64,000 nt of DNA from an uncultured Bacteroides sp. (lineage in GTDB: Bacteria > Bacteroidota > Bacteroidia > Bacteroidales > Bacteroidaceae), in contig NZ_CAJLKP010000006.1 in assembly GCF_905207245.1 (NCBI RefSeq), positions 70,222 through 134,221 on the forward strand, written 5' to 3'. The notes under the pieces were generated by a model. The model was not told the origin of the DNA and did not search any database. It saw only the letters and a program-made list of their open reading frames with translations. Positions 27,138-36,940 of this stretch are shown here, piece by piece (position 1 is the stretch's first letter; each line of letters starts with the position of its first letter). The translations under genes and the position numbers were made by a program.

Positions 27138-28625
27138 ATGAGAAACTTACTACACGTAGCTGTACTGCTGATGAGCAGCCTGTTTGCCGGCTGCACTTCT
27201 TCTGTTTTTACCCCTACTGCTTCACCTAATCCGTGGGCAGATGATTACTCTTCACTATCTCCCATGGAGAATTATCAATCATGGGGAACCTACAACGTAC
27301 ATGACCCATCTTGCCGTAAGATAGGCGACTATTATTATATGTATTCCACGGATGCCATCTTCCGGGAAAATCGTAAAGAGGCAAAAGAAAAGGGTGTGCC
27401 TTTGGGCTTTATTCAGATGCGCCGTTCCAAAGACCTGGTGCATTGGGAATTTCTGGGCTGGGCATTGCCCGAGATTCCGCAGGAGGCGGTGGAGTGGGTG
27501 CGCTCTCATGCAGGAGGGCATGGGGCGACAAATATCTGGGCACCTTATATCATTCCCTATAATAATAAGTATAGGCTATACTATTGTGTGTCGGCTTTCG
27601 GACGTAAAACATCCTATATCGGACTGGCTGAGTCGGAGTCTCCTGAAGGTCCTTGGACGTTGGCTGGGTGTGCTGTTAAGACAGATGATACGACAGCCAT
27701 GAATGCTATTGATCCCAGTATTACTGTAGACCCTTCAACCGGTAAATGGTGGATGCATTACGGTTCATTCTTCGGTGGCCTGTATTGTGTGGAACTGAAT
27801 CCGGAAACCGGTCTTCCTATGCTGGATGGTGACAGGGGACATCTGGTAGCCCGTCGCGCCAATTATAAAAAGGATAATCTGGAAGCTCCGGAAATTATCT
27901 ATAATCCAGATTTGAAAGAATACTATCTGTTTGTATCCTATGATCCGTTGATGACAACCTACAATGTACGTGTGGGGCGTTCAGACAAAGCGGAAGGTCC
28001 GTTCATTGATTACTTCGGCAAAGAGTTGAAAGATACGACGAATAACTTTCCTATCTTGACAGCTCCTTATCGTTTCAAGAACCATCCGGGTTGGGCCGGT
28101 ACAGCGCATTGTGCAGTATTCACTTCAGATGACGGACAATATTTCATGGCTCATCAGGGACGTTTGTCACCACAAAACCAGATGATGGATCTCCATGTGC
28201 GACAAGTCTTTTTTACTAAAGATGGATGGCCTGTCGTATCGCCTGAACGCTACGCAGGTACTAATCCTCGAGAGTTCTCTGCGGAGGATTTAGCGGGCGA
28301 GTGGGAAATTATCCGCGTACAGGAACCCCTGTATGAGCGCCAACTGGAAGCCGGACAGATATTGTGGGGCGAAGGCGAACTGCAAGATGAAGAATGGAAT
28401 ATGTCCCACTTCTTATATCTGGAAAAAGATGGAAACTTAGGAGAGGATAAAGGAACCTGGGATTTTGCCAAAGAAGACCAATCCTTACAATTGACACTGG
28501 ACGGAGAAGTGGTGAAGAACCTGATTGTGTTTGCAGGGCACGACTGGGAGAATGAAACAGAAACGGTTCTCTTTACAGGCTTGGATAGTCGTGGGCGTTC
28601 CGTATGGGGAAAAAGAACTAAATAA
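27138..28625 (+). CDS. GH43 arabinanase, lipoprotein
   Basis: 495 residues from the ATG at 27138. Signal peptide ends LFAGC (Cys19), so it is a lipoprotein. The GH43 triad is D56 (NVHDPS), D192 (NAIDPS) and E249 (NLEAPEI). After the five-bladed propeller comes a C-terminal beta-rich domain (about 390-495), the organisation of alpha-1,5-endo-arabinanases. It probably attacks arabinan or released oligosaccharides alongside the other GH43 lipoprotein at 8073. First gene of the plus-strand enzyme operon, 26 bases before GH51. An upstream in-frame start at 27066 would remove the signal peptide and overlap the operator. Confidence 0.9.
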   Translation: MRNLLHVAVLLMSSLFAGCTSSVFTPTASPNPWADDYSSLSPMENYQSWGTYNVHDPSCRKIGDYYYMYSTDAIFRENRKEAKEKGVPLGFIQMRRSKDLVHWEFLGWALPEIPQEAVEWVRSHAGGHGATNIWAPYIIPYNNKYRLYYCVSAFGRKTSYIGLAESESPEGPWTLAGCAVKTDDTTAMNAIDPSITVDPSTGKWWMHYGSFFGGLYCVELNPETGLPMLDGDRGHLVARRANYKKDNLEAPEIIYNPDLKEYYLFVSYDPLMTTYNVRVGRSDKAEGPFIDYFGKELKDTTNNFPILTAPYRFKNHPGWAGTAHCAVFTSDDGQYFMAHQGRLSPQNQMMDLHVRQVFFTKDGWPVVSPERYAGTNPREFSAEDLAGEWEIIRVQEPLYERQLEAGQILWGEGELQDEEWNMSHFLYLEKDGNLGEDKGTWDFAKEDQSLQLTLDGEVVKNLIVFAGHDWENETETVLFTGLDSRGRSVWGKRTK

Positions 28626-28651
28626 CCAATTATAATTTTTATTTTGAAACC

Positions 28652-30634
28652 ATGAAAAGATACACTGGATTATTGGCAGCGCTAACCCTTACTGCAGGTA
28701 TGGCGCTTCAGGCACAAACCAATGAGTTTGTGATACAAACCAAGAAATTAGGCGCAGAGATTCAGCCTACTATGTATGGGTTGTTCTTTGAGGATATCAA
28801 TTATGCCGCTGACGGCGGACTTTATGCCGAGTTAGTGAAGAATCGTTCGTTTGAATTCCCGCAACATCTGATGGGATGGAAAACCTTTGGTAATGTAACG
28901 CTTCAAGATGACGGTCCTTTTGAAAGGAATCCGCACTATGTTCGTCTGGCTGACCCGGGGCATCCGCATAAGCATACGGGACTGGATAATGAAGGTTTCT
29001 TCGGTATCGGTGTAAAAGCAGGAGAGGAGTATCGTTTCTCTGTATGGGCACGTTTACCTCAAGGCGGAACATCCGAAAAAATCCGTATCGAGCTTGTAGA
29101 TACCAAATCTATGGGTGAGCACCATGCTTTTGCCACTGAGACGTTGGTGATTGATTCAAAAGAATGGAAAAAGTATCAGGTTATCCTAAAACCAGGTGTA
29201 ACTGATCCGAAAGCGACTCTTCGCATTTTCCTGGCATCAAAGGGGACGGTTGATCTGGAACATGTATCTCTCTTCCCGGTCAATACGTGGAAAGGACATG
29301 AGAATGGTTTGCGTAAAGACCTTGCGCAAGCTTTGGCTGATATCAAGCCGGGTGTGTTCCGTTTTCCCGGCGGATGTATTGTAGAAGGAACAGATTTAGC
29401 TACACGCTATGACTGGAAGAAGTCTGTAGGTCCGGTAGAGAACCGCCCGTTGAATGAGAACCGTTGGGAATATACTTTCCCGCATCGTTTTTATCCCGAT
29501 TATTTCCAAAGCTATGGATTGGGATTCTTTGAATTCTTCCAACTTTCGGAGGAAATAGGAGCAGAGCCGCTTCCTGTGTTGAGTTGTGGTCTGTCTTGCC
29601 AGTTCCAGAACTCTAATGCAGAGGCACACGTGGCTGTTTGCGATTTGGATAGCTATGTGCAGGATGCTCTTGATCTGATAGAATTTGCCAATGGGGATGT
29701 GACCACGAAATGGGGAAAACTGCGTGCCGATATGGGACATCCTGCATCGTTCAACCTGAAATTCATTGGTATAGGCAATGAGCAGTGGGGACCGGAATAT
29801 CCGGAGCACCTCGAACCGTTTATCAAGGCTATTCGTAAAGCCTATCCGGATATCAAGATTATTGGAAGCTCCGGTCCGGATTCTGAAGGAAAACAATTCG
29901 AATATCTATGGCCGGAAATGAAACGCCTGAAAGTTGACTTGGTGGATGAACATTTCTATCGTCCCGAAAACTGGTTCCTGAATGAGGGGGCACGTTATGA
30001 TAACTATGATCGTAAAGGTCCGAAAGTGTTTGCAGGAGAATATGCTTGCCATGGTAAGGGTAAGAAATGGAACCATTTCAATGCCGCTCTGCTTGAAGCC
30101 GCATTTATGACCGGATTGGAGCGCAATGCGGATATTGTACACATGGCCACTTATGCTCCTTTGTTTGCTCATGTGGAAGGCTGGCAATGGCGTCCGGATA
30201 TGATCTGGTTTGATAATCTCAACTCTGTTCGTACTGTAAGTTACTATGTACAGCAACTCTACGGGCATCACAAGGGCACTAATGTGCTTTCTTTAACGAT
30301 GAACAAGAAGCCTGTAACAGGTGCCGAAGGCCAGAACGGACTGTTTGCAAGTGCGGTCTATGATAAGGATAAGAATGAAATTATAGTAAAGGTTGCCAAT
30401 ACTTCTGATAAATCCCAACCTCTGTCATTGAAGTTTGAAGGATTGAAGAAACAGGATGTACTGTCCGGTGGACGTTGCATCAAGCTTCGTTCGGCTGATC
30501 CTGACAAAGACAATACGATTGAGCAGCCGTCTGCTATTCAGCCTCAGGAAACTTCGGTATCCATTGATGGTCAAGTGTTGAGTGTAGAGTTGGAACCGAA
30601 GACATTTGCTGTTTATATTTTCAAAAAAGGATAA
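28652..30634 (+). CDS. GH51 alpha-L-arabinofuranosidase
   Basis: 660 residues with a signal peptide ending ALQAQ. A carbohydrate-binding-like beta-sandwich insert (about 70-210) precedes the (beta/alpha)8 barrel. Acid/base E377 is in GIGNEQWG and nucleophile E463 is in FAGEYACHG; a C-terminal beta domain ends the protein. It removes terminal and side-chain alpha-L-arabinofuranose from arabinan and arabino-oligosaccharides, releasing L-arabinose in the periplasm. It sits between two GH43 genes in one operon. Confidence 0.95.
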   Translation: MKRYTGLLAALTLTAGMALQAQTNEFVIQTKKLGAEIQPTMYGLFFEDINYAADGGLYAELVKNRSFEFPQHLMGWKTFGNVTLQDDGPFERNPHYVRLADPGHPHKHTGLDNEGFFGIGVKAGEEYRFSVWARLPQGGTSEKIRIELVDTKSMGEHHAFATETLVIDSKEWKKYQVILKPGVTDPKATLRIFLASKGTVDLEHVSLFPVNTWKGHENGLRKDLAQALADIKPGVFRFPGGCIVEGTDLATRYDWKKSVGPVENRPLNENRWEYTFPHRFYPDYFQSYGLGFFEFFQLSEEIGAEPLPVLSCGLSCQFQNSNAEAHVAVCDLDSYVQDALDLIEFANGDVTTKWGKLRADMGHPASFNLKFIGIGNEQWGPEYPEHLEPFIKAIRKAYPDIKIIGSSGPDSEGKQFEYLWPEMKRLKVDLVDEHFYRPENWFLNEGARYDNYDRKGPKVFAGEYACHGKGKKWNHFNAALLEAAFMTGLERNADIVHMATYAPLFAHVEGWQWRPDMIWFDNLNSVRTVSYYVQQLYGHHKGTNVLSLTMNKKPVTGAEGQNGLFASAVYDKDKNEIIVKVANTSDKSQPLSLKFEGLKKQDVLSGGRCIKLRSADPDKDNTIEQPSAIQPQETSVSIDGQVLSVELEPKTFAVYIFKKG

Positions 30635-30639
30635 AACTA

Positions 30640-31620
30640 ATGGATAGATTTAGAGTTAATAAGGTTAGATTTTGGTTGATTTCTTTTGTACTGGTAGCCT
30701 CGCAAGGGCTATCAGCACAAAAAGATACCACTTTTGTAGCCGACGGTAATCCGATCATTAAATATAAATATACGGCTGATCCCGGTGCGATGGTGCATGA
30801 TGGTAAGGTGTACATCTATGCCGGACATGATGAGTGCCCGCCACCGGCTGAGCATTATCTTTTGAATGACTGGTGTGTCTTTTCTTCATCTGACATGAAG
30901 ACATGGACAGAGCATCCTGTGCCCTTGAAAGCAAAAGATTTCTCCTGGGCGAAGGGGGAAGCATGGGCAAGTCAGGTTATTGAGCGCGATGGTAAGTTCT
31001 ATTGGTATGTCACTGTGGAGCATAAGGATGTTCCCGGAAAGTCTATCGGTGTGGCTGTTGCCGATTCACCACTCGGGCCTTTTGTCGATGCCCGTGGCTC
31101 TGCTTTAATTACCAATGATATGACCACAGAGCGAACCAAAATCTTTTGGGATGATATAGACCCGACAGTCTTTATAGACGATGACGGACAAGCTTATCTG
31201 TATTGGGGCAATACCCAGTGCTATTATGCTAAATTGAAAAAGAATATGATTGAACTGGATGGTCCGATTGTTTATGTAGATCTGCCTCGTTTTACGGAAG
31301 CTCCTTGGATACATAAGCGCGGCGACTGGTATTACCTTTCTTACGCATCTGAGTTTCCCGAGAAGATTTGTTATGCAATGAGCCGTAGTATTACCGGGCC
31401 TTGGGAATATAAAGGAATACTGAATGAAATAGCCGGTAATTCAAATACCAATCATCAGGCCATCATCAAGTTTAAAGGCGACTGGTACTTCATCTATCAC
31501 AATGGCGGAATTAATCCCGCAGGAGGAAGTTATAGGCGTTCTGTATGCATTGATCGCCTGTATTATAATGAAGATGGAACCATGAAGCGCATTCAGATGA
31601 CAACAGAAGGAATACAATAG
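30640..31620 (+). CDS. GH43 arabinofuranosidase or exo-acting enzyme
   Basis: 326 residues, a compact single-domain GH43 with signal peptide ending GLSAQ, so probably periplasmic. The triad is D47 (YTADPGAM), D174 (DDIDPTVF) and E220 (RFTEAPWI). It lacks the C-terminal domain of the two endo-arabinanase-like GH43s and belongs to a different subfamily, closer to arabinofuranosidases; alpha-L-arabinofuranosidase is most likely, with xylosidase-type activity not excluded. Begins 5 bases after the GH51 stop and ends the operon. Confidence 0.88.
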   Translation: MDRFRVNKVRFWLISFVLVASQGLSAQKDTTFVADGNPIIKYKYTADPGAMVHDGKVYIYAGHDECPPPAEHYLLNDWCVFSSSDMKTWTEHPVPLKAKDFSWAKGEAWASQVIERDGKFYWYVTVEHKDVPGKSIGVAVADSPLGPFVDARGSALITNDMTTERTKIFWDDIDPTVFIDDDGQAYLYWGNTQCYYAKLKKNMIELDGPIVYVDLPRFTEAPWIHKRGDWYYLSYASEFPEKICYAMSRSITGPWEYKGILNEIAGNSNTNHQAIIKFKGDWYFIYHNGGINPAGGSYRRSVCIDRLYYNEDGTMKRIQMTTEGIQ

Positions 31621-31682
31621 GATCAGAGATTAGAATTAGAGATTAGGTTAGTTAATTAGTTTATTGAAAAAGGCAAAAAGAG

Positions 31683-31717
31683 AAGGGCGTCTCCCCGTGA
31701 TGGGAAGACGCCCTTTT
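31683..31717. terminator. Bidirectional terminator between GH43 and galK
   Basis: The stem AAGGGCGTCT-CCC pairs with GGG-AGACGCCCTT (31683-31716) and is followed by TTTT on the plus strand. It separates the convergent plus-strand arabinan enzyme operon and the minus-strand galactose operon. Confidence 0.85.
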
Positions 31718-31736
31718 AAATTGAGTTGGATTGTTT

Positions 31737-32891
31737 TTAAACTAATCTGCGTGCACCGTCGCTGATAACCACATCGTAAACTTTCGGGCTTCTGCCGAAC
31801 TTTTCTTTGAATTTATCTTTAGCATTCTGGATGAATGTATCATACAATTCATCTCTTACCAAGTTGATTGTGCAACCGCCGAAGCCACCGCCCATTACGC
31901 GAGAACCTGTTACGCCGCAGTCAAATGCAAGATCGTTCAGGAAGTCGAGTTCTTCGCAGCTTACTTCGTAAAGTTTGCTCATACCATGATGTGTTTCGTA
32001 CATTTTCTGGCCTACAGTTTCGTAATCACTTTTTTCCAAAGCATCGCAAACATCGAGCACGCGTTGGATTTCTTCGATTACATACTCTGCACGCATGAAG
32101 TCTTCTTCGCTGATTTCAGCTTTTGACTCTTGCAACATCTCCATTGTACAGTCGCGCAGGAATTCTACGTGCGGATGTTTTTTCTGGATAGCGGCAACAG
32201 CAGCTTCGCAACTTTGACGACGCTTATTGTATGCAGAAGAAGCCAATTCATGTTTAACTACGGAGTCTACCAATACCAGACGATAGCCTTGCGGATCGAA
32301 TGGGAAATACTGATATTCTAATGAACGGCAGTCCAGACGGATGAGACTGCCCTGCTTGCCGAATACGGAAGCAAACTGGTCCATAATACCGCAATTCACA
32401 CCACAATAGTTATGTTCAGTAGCTTGTCCCACTTTAGCCAGTTCAAACTTGTCTATTTTGTTGTCACCGAACAAGTCATTCAACGCATACGCATATGTGC
32501 TCTCCAAAGCGGCGGATGAAGACATACCCGCACCCAAAGGCACATCACCGGAAAAAGCTGTATTGAAGCCCTTTACATCAACGCCACGCTTAATCATCTC
32601 ACGGCATACACCGAAGATATATCTTGCCCAGCTTGCACGGGGAGCGTCTTCTTCCTTTAAACCGAACTCCACATAATCTTTCAGATCAATGGAATAAGCC
32701 TTCACTATATCAGTGCCATTCGGTTTAATTTCAGCAATCATGCCTTTGTCGATTGCTCCGGGGAATACAAAACCACCGTTATAGTCTGTATGCTCACCAA
32801 TGAGGTTGATGCGTCCCGGAGAAGCGTAAACTGCTCCTGTTGTTCCGTCAAAATGCTTGATGAAACGGCTTCTTACGTGTTCTATATCCAT
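31737..32891 (-). CDS. galK: Galactokinase
   Basis: GHMP-family kinase of 384 residues. It phosphorylates alpha-D-galactose to galactose 1-phosphate with ATP in the cytoplasm. The galactokinase signature GRINLIGEHTDYNGG is at about 25-40, the ATP-binding GHMP motif PLGAGMSSSAALE at about 115-130, and motif 3 (GSRVMGGGFGGCTINL) near the C-terminus. Third gene of the galM-permease-galK operon. Its place beside the arabinan locus suits growth on arabinogalactan or pectic side chains. Confidence 0.97.
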   Translation of the reverse strand: MDIEHVRSRFIKHFDGTTGAVYASPGRINLIGEHTDYNGGFVFPGAIDKGMIAEIKPNGTDIVKAYSIDLKDYVEFGLKEEDAPRASWARYIFGVCREMIKRGVDVKGFNTAFSGDVPLGAGMSSSAALESTYAYALNDLFGDNKIDKFELAKVGQATEHNYCGVNCGIMDQFASVFGKQGSLIRLDCRSLEYQYFPFDPQGYRLVLVDSVVKHELASSAYNKRRQSCEAAVAAIQKKHPHVEFLRDCTMEMLQESKAEISEEDFMRAEYVIEEIQRVLDVCDALEKSDYETVGQKMYETHHGMSKLYEVSCEELDFLNDLAFDCGVTGSRVMGGGFGGCTINLVRDELYDTFIQNAKDKFKEKFGRSPKVYDVVISDGARRLV

Positions 32892-32946
32892 GATATTTTC
32901 AAATTTATAAGTGAATAAATTAATTACCTATACTCTTTTAGTTTTA

Positions 32947-34290
32947 TTAATCTTCTACAGGAATATCTTTATTTACGTTCTTGCAACCTACTAAGCCATA
33001 GAACAGCAGATATGCAAGGGCTACGATAATCAGCCAGTAGCTGGCCATATAGCCTACAGAGTCAGAGATGCTTTGTTGAATCAGTGGCAGTACACCACCA
33101 CCCACAACCATCATCATAAAGATGCCGGATGCTTGTGCTGTATATTTTCCTAATCCTTCTACTGCCAGGTTGAAGATGCCACCCCACATTACAGAAGTAC
33201 AAAGACCGCAAAGCACCAGGAACAACGCGCTGATGGGTACTTGTGCCATCATGAATCCTTCACCTACAGTGTAACCGGGCATTGAAACCGTTACAGTTTT
33301 CGGAGTGAAGATAGCAAGCAATACAAAAACGATAGCAGTGGCAGATACAACGATCAACTGTGTGCGGCTGGAAACCTTACCACTGATGGCACTACTTGCA
33401 GTACGTCCCACAAGCATCAACAGCCAGTAGATGGCAGCAATGGCACCACCGATAGCAGCACCGTTCGTCAGAATTCCGGCACCTTTATCACCCGGGTCGG
33501 CAAGATAGAAGTTCAAAGTACCCGGTATGCCGATTTCGATACCTACGTAGATAAAGATACCCACTACACCCAATACAGTGTGACGGAAGCTCCACGGGCT
33601 GTGAGAGAATTTTTCTTTTTTCACTCCACCTTTTTGAAGGTGCGGTTCGGGGATAGCGACAAAAGAGATAATGATAAATGCGGCTACGAAAACACCCATA
33701 GCAACAAAAAGAAGAGGAGCCACATCCGACATAGCTGTCTTGACAGTTACTGTACCGATCAGGGCACCTACAAAAAGCGGAGTCAATGTACCGGACAAAG
33801 AGTTAAGGGCTCCACCTGTTTGAATCAACTGGTTACCTTTGTTACCGCCACCACCAAGGAGGTTCAGCATCGGGTTCACCACTGTGTTAAGCATACAAAC
33901 GCAGAAACCGCAGATGAATGCACCCAGCAGATAGATGACGAAGTTTAACTTGATAACATATTCACCGAAGGCGAATACTTCGGCATTTGCTCCGAATAAG
34001 CTGGATAGGTATTGTGTGAATAAACCGAGGAAACCTACTGCCATTGCAATCAATGCAGTCTTTTTGTAACCGATCTTAACGAGCATGTTACCGGCAGGAA
34101 TTCCCATAAACAGATATGCCAGGAAGTTCATCATGTTTCCCATCATACCTAAAGTGTTAGAACCTGCATACTCATTTCTCCATATTGTACCGAATGGCGC
34201 AGCAAGGTTCGTAACAAAAGAAATCATCGCAAAAATAAAGAACATGGTAATAATAGCGACAAGATTACCGTTCTGTTTTTGTTGTGTCAT
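32947..34290 (-). CDS. gluP: MFS hexose permease, FHS (glucose/galactose, fucose-permease-like) family
   Basis: 447 residues with about 12 hydrophobic helices, beginning VAIITMFFIFAMISFVTN. It belongs to the fucose/glucose/galactose permease family, sugar:H+ (or Na+) symporters of the inner membrane. Context between galM and galK suggests galactose or glucose as substrate. 55 bases separate it from galK and 44 from galM upstream. Confidence 0.87.
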   Translation of the reverse strand: MTQQKQNGNLVAIITMFFIFAMISFVTNLAAPFGTIWRNEYAGSNTLGMMGNMMNFLAYLFMGIPAGNMLVKIGYKKTALIAMAVGFLGLFTQYLSSLFGANAEVFAFGEYVIKLNFVIYLLGAFICGFCVCMLNTVVNPMLNLLGGGGNKGNQLIQTGGALNSLSGTLTPLFVGALIGTVTVKTAMSDVAPLLFVAMGVFVAAFIIISFVAIPEPHLQKGGVKKEKFSHSPWSFRHTVLGVVGIFIYVGIEIGIPGTLNFYLADPGDKGAGILTNGAAIGGAIAAIYWLLMLVGRTASSAISGKVSSRTQLIVVSATAIVFVLLAIFTPKTVTVSMPGYTVGEGFMMAQVPISALFLVLCGLCTSVMWGGIFNLAVEGLGKYTAQASGIFMMMVVGGGVLPLIQQSISDSVGYMASYWLIIVALAYLLFYGLVGCKNVNKDIPVED

Positions 34291-34334
34291 GGTTTTTAAT
34301 AAATTATTAGTTTATAAAATTAGGTTAGTTATAT

Positions 34335-35438
34335 TCATTCTTGTACACCGAACTTGTAAATAGTTACTTGTTGGTATTCGTCGCCCGGAAGCAATACTGC
34401 CGACGGGAAATGTGGTTTGTTAGGAGTATCGGGGAAACATTGTGCTTCAAAGCAAACGGCACTTCGTGCAGGGAAAGTAGCTCCATGTGCACCGGCAAAG
34501 CCGCCCAACCAGTTTCCTGTGTAGAGTTGCACACCGTTCTCTGTGGTATATACTTCCATGGTACGTCCGCTTTCCGGCTCTGTATAAGTAGCGGCAAGAC
34601 TCAATTCACCACTCTCAGTCTTATTCAATACATAGCAATGGTCATAACCTGCACCATTCACCAATTGCTCGAATTTGTCATCAATACGCTCACCTATTGT
34701 GTGCGGTGTGCGGAAATCCATAGGAGTACCTTCTACTTTCAGGACTTCTCCTGTAGGGATAGACACTTCGTCAATAGGAGTATAATGGTCGGCGTTGATG
34801 GTGATGGAGTGGTTCAGAACCGTTGGGGTGGGATTGGCAATGCCTGCCAGATTGAAGAAGCCGTGGTTAGTGAGGTTTACGACAGTTGCTTTGTCGGTGG
34901 TTGCCCGGTATTCGATAACCAGTGCATTGGTTTCATCTTCCAAACGATAGGTCATTTCTACTTCCAGATTTCCGGGGAAGCCCTCTTCGCCATCGGCAGA
35001 CGTATAGTTGAAAACAACGGTTGTCGGGTCCGGTTGAACAGCATCCCATACTCTGGCGTGGAAACCTGTGGGTCCACCATGCAGAGAATTAGGGCCATTG
35101 TTGATTGTCAGATTGTGTTCTTCACCGTAAAGAGTAAATTTTCCTTTTGCGATGCGGTTGCCGTAGCGTCCGATGGTAGTGTTGAGGAAAGGCTCGGGGC
35201 TATTGATTACATGGTCTATACTGTCGTGACCCAGAATCACGTTAGCATATTTCCCGTTCTTGTCGGGGATCATAATGGAAAGGATGGCGCATCCGTAGTT
35301 AGTAACTGCAACCTCCATTCCCTGAGCGTTTTTCAGAATGAACAAATCTGTTTTCTTGTTATCAATATCTTTTTGAAAGTCTTGCTTGTCCAAGCCGGAC
35401 AAATTACTTTCTGTTGAAGCGGTGTTTATCATAACCAT
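34335..35438 (-). CDS. galM: Aldose 1-epimerase (galactose mutarotase), cytoplasmic
   Basis: GalM family, 367 residues from the ATG at 35438 (35432 is also possible; an in-frame start at 35516 adds a Lys/Phe-rich extension unlike the family). No signal peptide or lipobox is seen, in contrast to the lipoprotein copy at 6657. Motifs: NRIAKGKF, catalytic His in NLTNHGFFNLAG, GYDHCYVLN and catalytic Glu in VCFEAQCFPDTPNKP. It converts beta- to alpha-galactose for GalK. First gene of the galactose operon. Confidence 0.93.
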   Translation of the reverse strand: MVMINTASTESNLSGLDKQDFQKDIDNKKTDLFILKNAQGMEVAVTNYGCAILSIMIPDKNGKYANVILGHDSIDHVINSPEPFLNTTIGRYGNRIAKGKFTLYGEEHNLTINNGPNSLHGGPTGFHARVWDAVQPDPTTVVFNYTSADGEEGFPGNLEVEMTYRLEDETNALVIEYRATTDKATVVNLTNHGFFNLAGIANPTPTVLNHSITINADHYTPIDEVSIPTGEVLKVEGTPMDFRTPHTIGERIDDKFEQLVNGAGYDHCYVLNKTESGELSLAATYTEPESGRTMEVYTTENGVQLYTGNWLGGFAGAHGATFPARSAVCFEAQCFPDTPNKPHFPSAVLLPGDEYQQVTIYKFGVQE

Positions 35439-35566
35439 GGTATTAATTAAATTTCTTGCAAATAAAAAGAAATTCTTCCGTACTCCCAAGTGTTTATCTT
35501 GAAATGTGAAGAACATTTTAGGAAAGTTTAGCGTTTAACATTTACGAGGCGAATTGATATTTTTTG

Positions 35567-35574
35567 TAAGTTTG
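35567..35574 (+). promoter_or_regulatory. Candidate -7 box for manA
   Basis: TAAGTTTG matches TAnnTTTG and lies 58-65 bases upstream of the manA ATG. It sits in the 193-bp divergent gap with galM. A clear -33 TTTG is not seen. Confidence 0.5.
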
Positions 35575-35631
35575 TCGCGTTAATCTAGAAAAATGTAACA
35601 TTTTTATTTAAAGCTCTAACAAAAACTACGA

Positions 35632-36609
35632 ATGTATCCTTTGAAATTCGAGCCTATTCTGAAGCAAACGCTTTGGGGAGGCGACAAAATTATTGCTTTT
35701 AAGCAATTGAATGAAACGCTATCCGGAGTAGGCGAAAGCTGGGAAATCTCGGCTGTAGAAAACAACGAGTCTGTTGTTGCCAATGGTCCTGACAAAGGGC
35801 TTACACTCCCGGAGATGGTGGGAAAATACCGTCAGGAACTGGTCGGTGAAGTGAACTATTCTCGTTTCGGCACTAAATTTCCCTTGTTAATAAAGTTCAT
35901 TGATGCCAAGCTGGATCTTTCCATCCAGGTGCATCCGGGAGACGAACTGGCGAGAAAACGCCACAACTCTTTCGGTAAGAATGAAATGTGGTATGTGGTT
36001 TCTGCGGATAAGGGAGCAAAGCTGATTTCCGGCTTTGCCGAGCAAATTACTCCGAAGGAATATAAGGAAAGGGTTTATAACGGGACATTTGCCGAAGTGC
36101 TGCAAACGTGTGATGTAAAGCCGGGGGATGTATTCTATGTTCCTGCAGGTCGTGTACATGGTATCGGTGCCGGTGCTTTTGTTGCCGAAATTCAGCAGAC
36201 TTCGGATATTACTTATCGTATTTTCGACTACAACCGGAAAGATGAACAGGGCAAATCCCGCGAATTGCACACTACTCAGGCTACTGAAGCCATTAACTTT
36301 GCCGATGTGCAGGATGATTTCCGTACTGAATACGAGCATCTGGAGAATGAACCGGTGGAACTGCTTGCCAGCCCTTACTTCACGACTTCTCTTTATGACA
36401 TGACGGAAGAAATCACATGTGACTATTCTGAACTGGACTCATTTGTTATTTTCATTTGTGTGGAAGGTGCATGCCGCCTTACGGATGACAGCCAGAATGA
36501 AATCACGCTCCGTGCCGGAGAGACAGTGTTGCTGCCTGCATCCACGCAGGAAGTTACGATTGTACCCGAAGAAGGCAGTAGCGTGAAACTACTCGAAACG
36601 TATGTGTAA
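35632..36609 (+). CDS. manA: Mannose-6-phosphate isomerase, type I
   Basis: Cupin-fold phosphomannose isomerase of 325 residues. It interconverts mannose 6-phosphate and fructose 6-phosphate in the cytoplasm, linking glycolysis to GDP-mannose synthesis. Motifs: LKQTLWGGDKI at the N-terminus, the zinc-binding QVHPGDELAR near 100, EMWYVV, and FYVPAGRVHGIGAGAFVAEIQQTSD, which carries the remaining metal and substrate residues. Single-gene unit divergent from galM, with its own terminator. Confidence 0.95.
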   Translation: MYPLKFEPILKQTLWGGDKIIAFKQLNETLSGVGESWEISAVENNESVVANGPDKGLTLPEMVGKYRQELVGEVNYSRFGTKFPLLIKFIDAKLDLSIQVHPGDELARKRHNSFGKNEMWYVVSADKGAKLISGFAEQITPKEYKERVYNGTFAEVLQTCDVKPGDVFYVPAGRVHGIGAGAFVAEIQQTSDITYRIFDYNRKDEQGKSRELHTTQATEAINFADVQDDFRTEYEHLENEPVELLASPYFTTSLYDMTEEITCDYSELDSFVIFICVEGACRLTDDSQNEITLRAGETVLLPASTQEVTIVPEEGSSVKLLETYV

Positions 36610-36627
36610 AATGCTACGATTTGATAC

Positions 36628-36665
36628 AAAAATGGCTGCGTTTCATTTGAAGCGCAGCCATTTTT
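36628..36665. terminator. Bidirectional terminator after manA
   Basis: The stem AAAATGGCTGCG/CGCAGCCATTTT (36629-36640 and 36653-36664) has a 12-base loop and T-runs on both sides. It serves manA (plus) and the convergent small-protein operon (minus). Confidence 0.9.
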
Positions 36666-36672
36666 GATTCTG

Positions 36673-36933
36673 TTATTTCTTGGAGCTAAACATTCTCCTG
36701 AATCTTTTCATCATTTTCAATCCCAGCATTACTCCGTCAAAGACGGCCATACCTGTATTGAAAGCGCGCATGATGGCATTACCTTTGTCGGCTGCAGGAG
36801 CAAGCGGGGCAAAAAGGTCTCTAGCCGTATCCGTCATTATCTGTTTCTGCAGATGTAATTTCTTACGTACTTCTTCTTTTCGTTGCGCAATGCTTTCAAG
36901 AGTGATGTAGGTTGTATCCGGCGTATTATTCAT
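36673..36933 (-). CDS. Small conserved-type hypothetical protein, third gene of YtxH operon
   Basis: 86 residues from the ATG at 36933 (MNNTPDTTYITLESI); a start further upstream would overlap the preceding gene. The N-terminal half is charged and probably helical (ESIAQRKEEVRKKLHLQKQI). The C-terminal half is amphipathic and basic, ending in KKMMKRF-like residues and SSKK. No recognised enzymatic motif. It begins 7 bases past the stop of the holin-like gene, so it likely belongs to the same envelope-stress-type operon. Function unknown. Confidence 0.75.
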   Translation of the reverse strand: MNNTPDTTYITLESIAQRKEEVRKKLHLQKQIMTDTARDLFAPLAPAADKGNAIMRAFNTGMAVFDGVMLGLKMMKRFRRMFSSKK

Positions 36934-36940
36934 GATGAAA

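Noticed and set aside
34341..35417. Long plus-strand open frame opposite galM
   Set aside because: Antisense to a clear aldose epimerase with all family motifs; low-complexity translation, no independent support.
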